This document shows positions 1 through 5,927 of a DNA stretch of 5,964 nt, one piece after another; position 1 is the stretch's first letter, and each line of letters opens with the position of its first letter. Source of the stretch: an uncultured Clostridia bacterium (GTDB lineage: Bacteria; Bacillota; Clostridia; Christensenellales; Aristaeellaceae). A program made the position numbers and the translations under genes. Below the pieces are notes generated by a model. The model did not search any database, was not told the origin of the DNA, and worked only from the letters and a program-made list of their open reading frames with translations. The stretch covers positions 1 through 5,964 of the forward strand of contig CAMGDO010000067.1 in assembly GCA_946042585.1 (NCBI GenBank), written 5' to 3'.

Positions 1-20
1 GAGATGTGTATAAGAGACAG
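1..20 (+). other. Nextera/Tn5 sequencing adapter remnant (artefact)
   Basis: Bases 2-20 read AGATGTGTATAAGAGACAG, which is identical to the 19-bp Tn5 mosaic end used in Nextera library adapters. The G at base 1 fits the read-2 version of the adapter. This is untrimmed library sequence, not genome. Translated in frame it gives the peptide MCIRDS, which supplies a false start codon at base 4 for the following gene. Real sequence starts at about base 21, so the contig end lies inside the integrase gene. Confidence 0.97.
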
Positions 21-21
21 T

Positions 22-732
22 GCTGATATAGCGCGAGATGACGCCCACCTGTGCGTGGAGAAAGTCCTTTGGCGTGTCCGTGAAGATACGCTGAATGTGC
101 TGGGAACGGAGGAAATCATTAAGGTTTTCCCCAGAACCATGTATCTGGAGAATGCCAGCACGGTCATCGTTCTGAAAACGCCGAAAACGGAAAGCAGTGT
201 TCGCAAAGTGTGGATGCCCAAAACGGTTGCTTATATTCTCCGGGAATGGAAGGCTTCACAGGACAAGCAGAAGGCGTTTCTTGGCGATGAGTATCTGGAT
301 TATGGCCTTGTCATTGCCTTGCCCAATGGTCGCCCTTGTGAGGAAACGGTTATCAATAACGCCTTCAGGCGGCTCAAGAAAGAGGCCAATCTTCCCAATG
401 TTGTTTTCCATTCCCTCCGGCACAGCAGCACGACCTACAAGCTGAAGCTGAATCACGGTGATCTGAAAGCGACGCAGGGTGACACCGGTCACTCCCAGGT
501 GGACATGATTACAAAAATCTATGCGCATATTCTGGATGAGGATCGTAAGGTCAACGCGCAGAAGTTTGAATCCGCATTTTATGCGAACCCCGATCTGCGT
601 AGTGTTCATGCTCCGCAGGAAGAAAAAACGCAGCCGCTGCTGGATGCACAAACTCTTTTATCTCAGCTTCAGCAGTCCCCGGAACTCTTATCGAACCTGA
701 CATCGCTTATCTTGGCACAGGCGGGGCGATAA
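22..732 (+). CDS. Tyrosine recombinase/integrase, C-terminal catalytic part (5' truncated by contig end)
   Basis: This is the C-terminal part, about 236 residues, of a phage/ICE-type tyrosine recombinase, which cuts and rejoins DNA through a covalent tyrosine link. Visible catalytic features are a beta-hairpin segment LKTPKTESSVRKV with the likely catalytic lysine (near 175-210), the H-S-L-R-H box with its arginine at 418-420, the GH pair at 487-492, and the nucleophile tyrosine in KIYAHI at 520-522. The N-terminal arm-binding and core-binding domains and the first catalytic arginine are missing because the contig begins inside the gene. Full-length relatives are usually about 370-400 residues. 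The ATG at base 4 is in adapter sequence, so the true start is not in the window. The gene points toward GGTGCCA repeats and a tRNA locus, the usual place for an element's integrase. Family assignment is firm; the element type (prophage or ICE) cannot be decided. Confidence 0.93.
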   Translation, partial: ADIARDDAHLCVEKVLWRVREDTLNVLGTEEIIKVFPRTMYLENASTVIVLKTPKTESSVRKVWMPKTVAYILREWKASQDKQKAFLGDEYLDYGLVIALPNGRPCEETVINNAFRRLKKEANLPNVVFHSLRHSSTTYKLKLNHGDLKATQGDTGHSQVDMITKIYAHILDEDRKVNAQKFESAFYANPDLRSVHAPQEEKTQPLLDAQTLLSQLQQSPELLSNLTSLILAQAGR

Positions 733-737
733 GGGGT

Positions 738-803
738 GGTGCCAAGACGGTGCCAAACCCCAGAACGGTGCGAAAACCATTGCAATCAATTTGGATGTGC
801 CAA
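738..803 (+). repeat. GGTGCCAA direct-repeat cluster, candidate integrase arm-type sites
   Basis: Just after the integrase stop codon the octamer GGTGCCAA occurs exactly at 738-745 and 749-756, 11 bases apart (about one helical turn). A one-mismatch copy, GGTGCGAA, lies at 767-774, and another, TGTGCCAA, at 796-803. A further GGTGCCA lies at 1001-1007 next to the proposed recombination core. Lambda/Tn916-type integrases bind short direct repeats in the attP arms with their N-terminal domain, and the position between int and a tRNA junction fits that. The repeats are directly visible; their binding role is inference. Confidence 0.55.
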
Positions 804-865
804 AGGCAGCGATGCCGCAAAATGAGATACACCTTATTCTGCTTTGGCCTGAACTTTTCAAAAAG

Positions 866-901
866 AAAAACACCGCAATTCCTTGGAATTACAGTGTTTT
901 T
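866..901 (-). terminator. Hairpin terminator between integrase and tRNA-Arg, probably bidirectional
   Basis: An A-rich strand at 866-881 pairs with 886-901: AAAAACAC pairs with GTGTTTTT, and AATTC with GAATT around a CTTG loop, with two mismatched positions between them. On the minus strand it starts directly at the CCA end of the tRNA-Arg gene and is followed by a T-run interrupted by one C, so it should end tRNA transcription. On the plus strand it has five Ts and could also end integrase transcription. Confidence 0.75.
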
Positions 902-977
902 GGTGCGCCAGAAGGGATTCGAACCCCCGGCCTCACCCTTAGGAGGGGCGCGCTCTATCCAGCTGAGCTACTGACGC
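901..977 (-). tRNA. tRNA-Arg (anticodon CCT), complete, CCA encoded
   Basis: The minus strand folds as a full cloverleaf. The acceptor GCGTCAG pairs with CTGGCGC (one T-G pair), followed by discriminator A and an encoded CCA. The D stem is GCTC/GAGC. The anticodon stem CGCCC/GGGTG (outer pair C-G) carries the loop CTCCTAA. The T stem GGGGG/CCCTT (two G-T pairs) carries the loop TTCGAAT. The anticodon CCT is complementary to plus-strand 941-943, giving a tRNA that reads AGG codons. It lies between the integrase and a truncated tRNA-Arg gene with the same anticodon, so it is probably carried by the mobile element. A hairpin terminator follows its 3' end. I see no convincing promoter in the 48 bases between it and the truncated tRNA. 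Confidence 0.95.
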
Positions 978-1000
978 AGATATGAAATTTTGGAAAAAGT

Positions 1001-1007
1001 GGTGCCA
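1001..1007 (+). repeat. Isolated GGTGCCA copy beside the proposed attachment core
   Basis: This heptamer matches the repeat cluster that follows the integrase gene and lies 8 bases from the inverted repeat that marks the proposed crossover site. It may be a further integrase or accessory-protein binding site. On its own it could be chance. Confidence 0.35.
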
Positions 1008-1014
1008 TTGGCGG

Positions 1015-1051
1015 GTATAGAGCATCCGCTTAGGAGGCGGTCGCTCTATCC
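1015..1051. other. Proposed attachment-site core (attL/attR-type junction) in a tRNA-Arg anticodon loop
   Basis: Two 15-base arms (1015-1029 and 1037-1051) form an inverted repeat around the 7-base spacer TTAGGAG, which is the anticodon loop of the truncated tRNA. The inner 4 pairs are the tRNA anticodon stem. After two mismatches, a further 7 pairs (1017-1023 with 1043-1049) match the tRNA D-stem side on the right with non-tRNA sequence on the left; the last two positions give one mismatch and one match. In total 12 of 15 positions pair. Inverted core-binding sites around a 6-8 bp spacer are the standard substrate of tyrosine recombinases. Left of the spacer would be element DNA, right of it host tRNA DNA. 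Confidence 0.6.
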
Positions 1052-1068
1052 TGCTGAGCTACGGGTGC
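1026..1068 (-). pseudogene. tRNA-Arg (anticodon CCT), 5' half only, broken after the anticodon stem
   Basis: On the minus strand from 1068 the sequence gives an acceptor 5' strand GCACCCG, a D arm with stem GCTC/GAGC and loop AGCAGGATA, then ACCGC, the loop CTCCTAA and GCGG. After that the sequence (ATGCTCTATACCC...) has no variable loop, no TTCGAAT T-arm and no CGGGTGC acceptor partner. The gene is therefore a 5' half ending at about 1026. Its acceptor and anticodon stems differ from those of the intact tRNA-Arg at 901-977, so it is a separate tRNA species and not a recent copy. The best explanation is disruption by insertion of the integrase-bearing element at the anticodon loop; simple decay of an old gene is the alternative. 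A missing 3' half of roughly 30 bases should exist at the other end of the element. Confidence 0.85.
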
Positions 1069-1315
1069 AGAATGGGCAAGCGTTCAGACACCAAAGAACT
1101 TTGGCGCTTTCTGCTCAAAAAATGAAAAACCGTCTTGCATTGCAGCTTCTCCATGAATATAATCATAAAGATGCAATGATTCCGCCAGTCATTCTGCAAG
1201 GTGCAGAAAATGTTCCTTTTCTGCCGAAAAAGCAGTCGCTTATCTGCCCAGCGCCGATTATTATAGCACGATTCCATGATTGGCGCAACTGGAAAAATGA
1301 AAGGACGAGGTCAAC

Positions 1316-2182
1316 GTGATATGCAGTTTGTGCCCGCGGCTTTGCGGAGCCGAGCGCAACGCCAGCATGGGGCTGGGCGTATGCCAGATGAGCGAAACAG
1401 CGCGCGTGGCGCGCGTGGCGCCGCACATGTGGGAGGAGCCGTGCATCTCCGGAAGCCGCGGAAGCGGCACCATCTTTTTCAGCGGCTGCTCGCTTGGCTG
1501 TGCCTATTGCCAGAATCACGAAATCAGTCATGCCCTGCGCGGAAAAGATGTGACAGACGAGGAGCTTTCCCGGCTGATTGCCCGCCTTGAGCAGACAGGG
1601 GTTCACAATATTTCTTTCGTAACGGGCACACATTTTGTGCCTGCGATTCTCCGTGCGCTCAGGCTCCATAAGCCGGGCGTACCTGTTATATGGAACACGG
1701 GCGGCTATGAGCGCGTGGAAACCCTTCGGATGTTGGAAGGGCATGTGGATATATATCTTCCGGATCTAAAGCATGTATCGCCGCGCCTTGGCAAGGTGCT
1801 GTGCAACGCACCGGATTATTTTGATTACGCTGCTGATGCCATTCTGGAAATGCTCCGCCAGACGGGAGAGCCCGTCTATGACGCGAGCGGGATGATGCTT
1901 CGCGGCGTGGTGATCCGTCATCTGATGCTGCCCGGCTGCACGGGCGACAGCCTGAAGGTGCTGGATTGGATTTCGCAGCACGTTCCCAAAGAAACGCCTG
2001 TCAGTATCATGCGTCAGTATACCCCGATTGCCGCCTGCAAAGTGAAAGGGCTGGATCGCCGGGTAACTGATGCGGAATATGATCGCGTGGTGGAATACGC
2101 GTCGAATCTTCAGCTCAACGCGCTGATTCAGGAAAAGGAAGCAGCGCAGACTGCATATATTCCCGATTTCGACATGAAATAG
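1316..2182 (+). CDS. PflX-like radical SAM protein (COG1313 family)
   Basis: A 288-residue radical SAM enzyme with the motif CSLGCAYC (Cys58, Cys62, Cys65), which holds the 4Fe-4S cluster that cleaves S-adenosylmethionine. The preceding GSGTIFFSGC and following QNHEISH are typical of the PflX group, often labelled putative pyruvate formate-lyase activating enzyme. A second cysteine set at the N-terminus (Cys3, Cys6, Cys10, Cys23, in the CPRLCG context) probably binds metal, as in relatives. A later IYLPDLKH segment belongs to the partial TIM barrel. The true substrate of this family is not established, and no pyruvate formate-lyase gene is nearby, so I do not assign PFL activation. The start is GTG at 1316, preceded by AGGACGAGG at 1302-1310 with a 5-base spacer; the conserved cysteines begin at residue 3, which supports it. 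It appears monocistronic, with no obvious terminator before the next promoter. Confidence 0.88.
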   Translation: MICSLCPRLCGAERNASMGLGVCQMSETARVARVAPHMWEEPCISGSRGSGTIFFSGCSLGCAYCQNHEISHALRGKDVTDEELSRLIARLEQTGVHNISFVTGTHFVPAILRALRLHKPGVPVIWNTGGYERVETLRMLEGHVDIYLPDLKHVSPRLGKVLCNAPDYFDYAADAILEMLRQTGEPVYDASGMMLRGVVIRHLMLPGCTGDSLKVLDWISQHVPKETPVSIMRQYTPIAACKVKGLDRRVTDAEYDRVVEYASNLQLNALIQEKEAAQTAYIPDFDMK

Positions 2183-2232
2183 CCGTTTCAGCCATCGCAG
2201 GAAACTATAATGTAAAAATAATGTGTTTTTCC

Positions 2233-2261
2233 ATGACAAGAACGCAGGAATGTAGTATACT
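2233..2261 (+). promoter_or_regulatory. Sigma-A/sigma-70-type promoter for the nucleotidyltransferase-tmcAL unit
   Basis: The -35 hexamer ATGACA (2233-2238, 5 of 6 to TTGACA) and the -10 hexamer TATACT (2256-2261, 5 of 6 to TATAAT) are separated by exactly 17 bases. Transcription would start near 2268, leaving a leader of about 28 bases that contains GGAGGT at 2283-2288. This is the clearest promoter in the window. Confidence 0.75.
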
Positions 2262-2295
2262 GTAAAACAAGGAAGATCGTTTGGAGGTTATTCCA

Positions 2296-3219
2296 ATGAA
2301 AACCACGCTGGTCATCATGGCTGCGGGGCTGGGCAGCCGCTACGGCGGAAACAAGCAGACCGAGGGCATCGGGCCCAATCATGAAATGCTGATGGAGTAT
2401 TCCATCTTTGACGCCGTTCGCGCGGGCTTTTCCAAGTTTGTATTTGTGATCAAGCCGGAGATGCAGCCGCTGATCGAAGCGTTGTGCGGCGAGCTGGTGA
2501 AAAGCTGCAAAACGCCGGATGGCGAAGCCGTATCGGTATTCTATGCGCTGCAGGATTTCAGCAGTTTGCCTTCCGGCTATACCGTACCGCAGGGGCGCGT
2601 CAAGCCATTTGGCACCGTACATGCCGTGCTGTGCGCGCAGCCATATGTGCAGGAGCCTTTTGCCGTGGTGAATGCTGACGATTATTATGGCGTGGACGCA
2701 TTTGTTTCCATGAACCGCTGCCTGCAGGCGCTTTCGGACGGTGAAGCCGCCATGGTTGGCTATTACCTGAAAAATACCGTCAGCGAGAACGGCACCGTCA
2801 CGCGCGGTATCTGCTCTCATCAGGATGGCCTGCTGACCAGGGTCACGGAAACCTACAAAATACAGCCATTTGCCGACGGCACCATCCGCGACACCGCCAG
2901 CAGCGCCGATGGCGTCGTGCTGGATCCGGAGGCGCTGGTATCCATGAATTTCTGGGGTTATCTGCCTTCCATCTTCGATGCAATGAACGCATATTTCTCT
3001 GATTTTCTATCGCATGCCGCTCCTGATAATATCAAGGCGGAATGTCTCTTGCCCGTGATGGTGGATGATCTTATGAAAAAAAACGCGCTGCGCGTGCATG
3101 TCCTTTCCACCACCGCCACCTGGTTTGGCATCACCTACCCGCAGGATAAGCCCTTCGTTCAGGCAGCGCTGAAAAAGCTGCATGACACCGGCATATACCC
3201 CGCCACTCTCCTTTCCTGA
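2296..3219 (+). CDS. Nucleotidyltransferase, sugar-phosphate NTP-transferase type
   Basis: A 307-residue cytoplasmic protein of the NTP_transferase (GT-A Rossmann-like) fold, the group that joins an NTP to a sugar phosphate or similar acceptor with release of pyrophosphate. The N-terminal signature MAAGLGSRYGGNKQ (residues 8-21) is the nucleotide-binding loop with its lysine (Lys20). KPFGTVHAV (about 103-111) contacts the nucleotide, and NADDYYG (126-132) carries the metal-binding aspartates. Substrate is not readable from sequence; glucose-1-phosphate thymidylyl/uridylyltransferase-like or phosphocholine-type transfer are both possible. ATG at 2296 is chosen because GGAGGT lies 7 bases upstream; an in-frame TTG at 2281 overlaps that ribosome site and is unlikely. 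The stop is 2 bases before tmcAL, so the two are very likely co-transcribed. Confidence 0.88.
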   Translation: MKTTLVIMAAGLGSRYGGNKQTEGIGPNHEMLMEYSIFDAVRAGFSKFVFVIKPEMQPLIEALCGELVKSCKTPDGEAVSVFYALQDFSSLPSGYTVPQGRVKPFGTVHAVLCAQPYVQEPFAVVNADDYYGVDAFVSMNRCLQALSDGEAAMVGYYLKNTVSENGTVTRGICSHQDGLLTRVTETYKIQPFADGTIRDTASSADGVVLDPEALVSMNFWGYLPSIFDAMNAYFSDFLSHAAPDNIKAECLLPVMVDDLMKKNALRVHVLSTTATWFGITYPQDKPFVQAALKKLHDTGIYPATLLS

Positions 3220-3221
3220 GC

Positions 3222-4397
3222 ATGCGGGTGTGCGGCATCATAGCTGAATACGATCCATTTCACCTCGGGCACCTCTATCAAATGCAGCAGGCGCGCGCTT
3301 TGTCCGGCGCAGATTATATTGTCTGCGTGATGAGCTGCGCGTTTACCCAGCGAGGAATGCCTGCGCTTTTGTCCGCCCATCAGCGCGCCGATATGGCGCT
3401 GCATGCCGGCGCAGACGTGGTGCTTGGGCTTCCTGTCGCCTTCTCCGTCTGCGATGCGGAACGCTTTGCCCTGGGGAGTGTTGAAATATTCCGGAAAACC
3501 GGTGTAGTCGATGCGTTAAGCTTTGGGCTGGAGCCCGGAAGCGAAGCGCTTCTGCATGACGCAGCCCACCTTCTGGAAGCACCCACGCCCGCCTTCCGGC
3601 AAGCGCTCAGGGAAGGACTGCAATCTGGTTGCGCCTTTCCGCAGGCGCAGGGCGAAGCGCTCAGCCGCTGTCTTCATGTGGACGCGGCGCTGCTGGCGCA
3701 GCCAAACACCGCGCTGGCCATCTGCTATGCGCGTGCGAATCTGCGTCTGAATGCGCATCTTTCTTTTTATCCGGTTTCCCGGCGCGGCGCATATCATGAC
3801 CAAACCCTGCCGGATTCCGCCGCCGCGCTGCCCTCAGCCACCGCCGTTCGCGCCGCCGTTCTGCGCGGTGAATGGAACAGAGTGCACTCCAGCGTTCCAG
3901 ATCGCAGCTATCAGCTTTTAAAGCAGTCCGTCTCTGACGGACACATCCATACTCCGGATGCACTCACGCCCCTTCTGCGCTGGGCTTTGCGCACTGGCGG
4001 CGATTTTTCCTGCCTGCCCACTCTGTCCGAAGGGCTGGAAAACCGACTGCCGCTCGCTGCATCCTGCGCAACGCGCGATGACATGGTGCATGCCATCAAA
4101 AGCAGGCGTTACCCCTATGCGCGCATCAACCGCCTGCTCACCCATGTTCTGCTGCACACCGATGCAGGCACGCTGCCTGATTTGCCATCGTATGCCTATG
4201 TGCTGGGCTTTCGCAAAAACGCTTCACATCTTCTGCGGAAGGCTGCGAAAAACGATCTCGCGCTATATGGCAGCCTGTCCGGTGCTTCCCTTACCCCTTC
4301 CATGCAGCTGGATGCGCGGGCGGATGATCTGTGGTCGCTGGGCGCTCAGATGCCCTTTGGCGGCATCTATCGCGAAAAGCCCGTCATTCTCCCCTGA
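3222..4397 (+). CDS. tmcAL: tRNA(Met) cytidine acetate ligase TmcAL (YlbM family)
   Basis: A 391-residue enzyme of the TmcAL family, which activates acetate with ATP and acetylates cytidine 34 in the anticodon of elongator tRNA-Met (ac4C34), preventing misreading of Ile AUA codons. The N-terminus MRVCGIIAEYDPFHLGH contains the nucleotidyltransferase HxGH motif (residues 14-17). Further family marks are FTQRG (41-45), GVVDALSFGLE (94-104), RRGAYHD (187-193), PSATAVR (204-210), and a C-terminal YAYVLGFRKNASHLLRKA block that ends the conserved tRNA-binding part. Length is slightly under the 400-415 of well-studied members. Several usually conserved positions differ: EYNPFH is EYDPFH, the MSG of MSGxFxQRG is MSC, and FGSE is FGLE. 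No good Shine-Dalgarno precedes the ATG, and translation is probably coupled to the upstream gene, whose stop is 2 bases away. A terminator follows 26 bases after the stop. Confidence 0.9.
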   Translation: MRVCGIIAEYDPFHLGHLYQMQQARALSGADYIVCVMSCAFTQRGMPALLSAHQRADMALHAGADVVLGLPVAFSVCDAERFALGSVEIFRKTGVVDALSFGLEPGSEALLHDAAHLLEAPTPAFRQALREGLQSGCAFPQAQGEALSRCLHVDAALLAQPNTALAICYARANLRLNAHLSFYPVSRRGAYHDQTLPDSAAALPSATAVRAAVLRGEWNRVHSSVPDRSYQLLKQSVSDGHIHTPDALTPLLRWALRTGGDFSCLPTLSEGLENRLPLAASCATRDDMVHAIKSRRYPYARINRLLTHVLLHTDAGTLPDLPSYAYVLGFRKNASHLLRKAAKNDLALYGSLSGASLTPSMQLDARADDLWSLGAQMPFGGIYREKPVILP

Positions 4398-4420
4398 CAG
4401 AAAGTTCCGTTTCAATCTTT

Positions 4421-4454
4421 ACACCCCGGCTGCATGCCGGGGCTGTACTTTTTT
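4421..4454 (+). terminator. Rho-independent terminator after tmcAL
   Basis: A perfect 7-bp GC stem, CCCCGGC (4424-4430) with GCCGGGG (4436-4442), has a TGCAT loop and can extend by ACA/TGT across a one-base bulge. Six Ts follow at 4449-4454. It closes the nucleotidyltransferase-tmcAL unit and separates it from the carboxypeptidase gene, so the latter needs its own promoter in 4455-4490, where I see only weak candidates. Confidence 0.88.
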
Positions 4455-4508
4455 CTTCTGTTGTGTTAAACTATATCAGTATTCATTTGCCAAGGAGGAC
4501 GCCTACTG

Positions 4509-5924
4509 ATGGCCAAGCGCATCATGTGCATGCTGCTGACAGCGCTGCTGCTGTCCTTTTTTGCATGCATACCTTCGCTGGCCACCTCACCCGACTATGA
4601 CAGCGCGCATCCGGAAAACCTGAATGATACGGATCTTGTGGCTTCCGCCGCCATTCTCATTGAGCTCAACAGCGGAATGGTCGTATACGAAAAGAACGCC
4701 GACATGCGCATGTATCCTGCCTCAACCACAAAAATCCTCACCACTTATCTGGGGATATTGCTTGGTGATATGGATCAGACCGTCACCACCTCAGCCAGCT
4801 GTCTGCAGATTGAGGCTGACTCCTCCACCATTCCCCTTGCCGCCGGTGAAACCATCAATTTCAAAGACCTGCTTTATGCAACCATGGTGCGCTCAGGTAA
4901 TGAAGGCGCCAATCTGATTGCCGAAACCATCGCCGGCACACAGGAAGCCTTTGTCGCCATCATGAATGATTATGCCGCGTCTCTCGGCTGCAAAAATACC
5001 CATTTCATGAATGCCAACGGCCTGCATGATGATTATCATTACACCACAGCGCGCGATCTGGCGACCATCGCCCGCGAAGCCATGCAGGATGAGACCTTCC
5101 GCGATATTGCCGGCACCTACAAATTTACCCTGCCAAAGAGCAATATTTATCGCGAGCGTTCACTGACATCCCGCATCAGCGAGTTCCTTGACAGCTCCAG
5201 TTCCACCTATTATCCCTATGCCACCGGTGTTAAGACCGGCTACACCTCCAAGGCTGGCAACTGCTTCGTGGGCACCGCCACAAAAGACGGCGTCACCTTC
5301 CTGTCTGTGATATTGAACAGCGACAGCTACAAAACCTGCTGGGAAGACACAAAGCGGCTGATGGAATACGGCTTTACGCAGTATGTGCACACCACCGTAT
5401 CCGAGTTGTATGCCATGTCGCCCAAGGTGCTTGAAATTGCCCGGTACGATCTGAACGATTCCGGTCGCGGACAGCTTGAGCTGCTGCTGAACAAGCTCGA
5501 TACCTCGGCGGATGATTCCATTGTCACCCTTGCCAGCCGTCTTGATTATCTTGCTTCCAACTTTAACGACCTTGTGTCCATCGAATATGTCCGCGAACTG
5601 GTCGCGCCCATACAGGCTGGCGAGTTGATTGGCCGTCTCACCTTCTATCCGGATGCCGGTGAACCGATCGAATATGAGCTGGTCGCCTCGCGCAGCATTG
5701 CCCGCCGCGTGCTCGATTTCCCCTCTCTGGATGAAATCATCGCAGCCACCGAGAGCGATTCCAATCCCTTCCCGCGTTTCACGGTTGAGATACTTATGTT
5801 CCTGGTGGTGTTGATTGCGATGATCGCCGGGATTATCACCGCCATCCGCCGCCTGCTTGGCATCCGCAGCCGCAAAAAAGCCCGTCGCAAGCCTGTCAAA
5901 TCCATCAACCGCTATTATCGGTAA
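4509..5924 (+). CDS. D-alanyl-D-alanine carboxypeptidase, DacF/PBP5-like (serine peptidase S11), secreted and membrane-anchored
   Basis: A 471-residue low-molecular-weight penicillin-binding protein that removes the terminal D-Ala from peptidoglycan pentapeptides outside the membrane, limiting cross-linking. A signal peptide covers about residues 1-25 (positive n-region AKR, hydrophobic LLTALLLSFF, likely cut after SLA). The three active-site motifs are all present: S72-T-T-K75 (in YPASTTKILT), S129-G-N131, and K242-T-G244 (in GVKTGYT). Residues 305-363 are rich in helix-forming residues and the APIQAGELIGRLTFYP region (366-381) resembles the PBP5 C-terminal beta domain. A single membrane segment (about 425-446, EILMFLVVLIAMIAGIITAI) precedes a strongly basic tail, giving an anchor with a cytoplasmic C-terminus. 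It is longer than B. subtilis DacF. ATG at 4509 follows AAGGAGG (4492-4498) by 10 bases. It lies alone between two terminators, so a link to sporulation genes, as for classical dacF, is not shown. Confidence 0.92.
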   Translation: MAKRIMCMLLTALLLSFFACIPSLATSPDYDSAHPENLNDTDLVASAAILIELNSGMVVYEKNADMRMYPASTTKILTTYLGILLGDMDQTVTTSASCLQIEADSSTIPLAAGETINFKDLLYATMVRSGNEGANLIAETIAGTQEAFVAIMNDYAASLGCKNTHFMNANGLHDDYHYTTARDLATIAREAMQDETFRDIAGTYKFTLPKSNIYRERSLTSRISEFLDSSSSTYYPYATGVKTGYTSKAGNCFVGTATKDGVTFLSVILNSDSYKTCWEDTKRLMEYGFTQYVHTTVSELYAMSPKVLEIARYDLNDSGRGQLELLLNKLDTSADDSIVTLASRLDYLASNFNDLVSIEYVRELVAPIQAGELIGRLTFYPDAGEPIEYELVASRSIARRVLDFPSLDEIIAATESDSNPFPRFTVEILMFLVVLIAMIAGIITAIRRLLGIRSRKKARRKPVKSINRYYR

Positions 5925-5927
5925 AGT

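Noticed and set aside
1026..1068. Group I intron in the tRNA-Arg(CCT) anticodon loop, as known in some bacteria
   Set aside because: No matching tRNA 3' half (T-arm plus CGGGTGC) lies downstream on the minus strand. Only about 48 bases separate the break from another complete tRNA, whose acceptor pairs with its own 5' end and not with GCACCCG.
1091..1208. Small palindromes in the intergenic region, such as CCAAAGAACTTTGG (1091-1104) and TTCTGC/GCAGAA (1192-1208)
   Set aside because: Short, isolated stems without a T-run or a clear relation to a promoter; such palindromes arise by chance.
1236..1264. Promoter for the radical SAM gene with -10 TATTAT at 1259-1264
   Set aside because: The -10 is plausible, but the hexamer 17 bases upstream (TCGCTT) is a poor -35, so the call is too weak to list.
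1400..1425. Repeated GCGCGTGG units inside the radical SAM gene
   Set aside because: They encode the in-frame ARVARVAP segment of the protein and reflect GC-rich codon choice, not a separate repeat element.
4455..4490. Promoter for the carboxypeptidase gene (TATATC at 4472-4477)
   Set aside because: A promoter is expected here after the terminator, but no -35 hexamer with acceptable spacing is visible.
4509..4570. Lipoprotein signal with Cys20 in the carboxypeptidase leader
   Set aside because: The residues before the cysteine (SFFAC) do not fit the lipobox well, and a signal peptidase I site after SLA plus a C-terminal membrane anchor explain the protein better.
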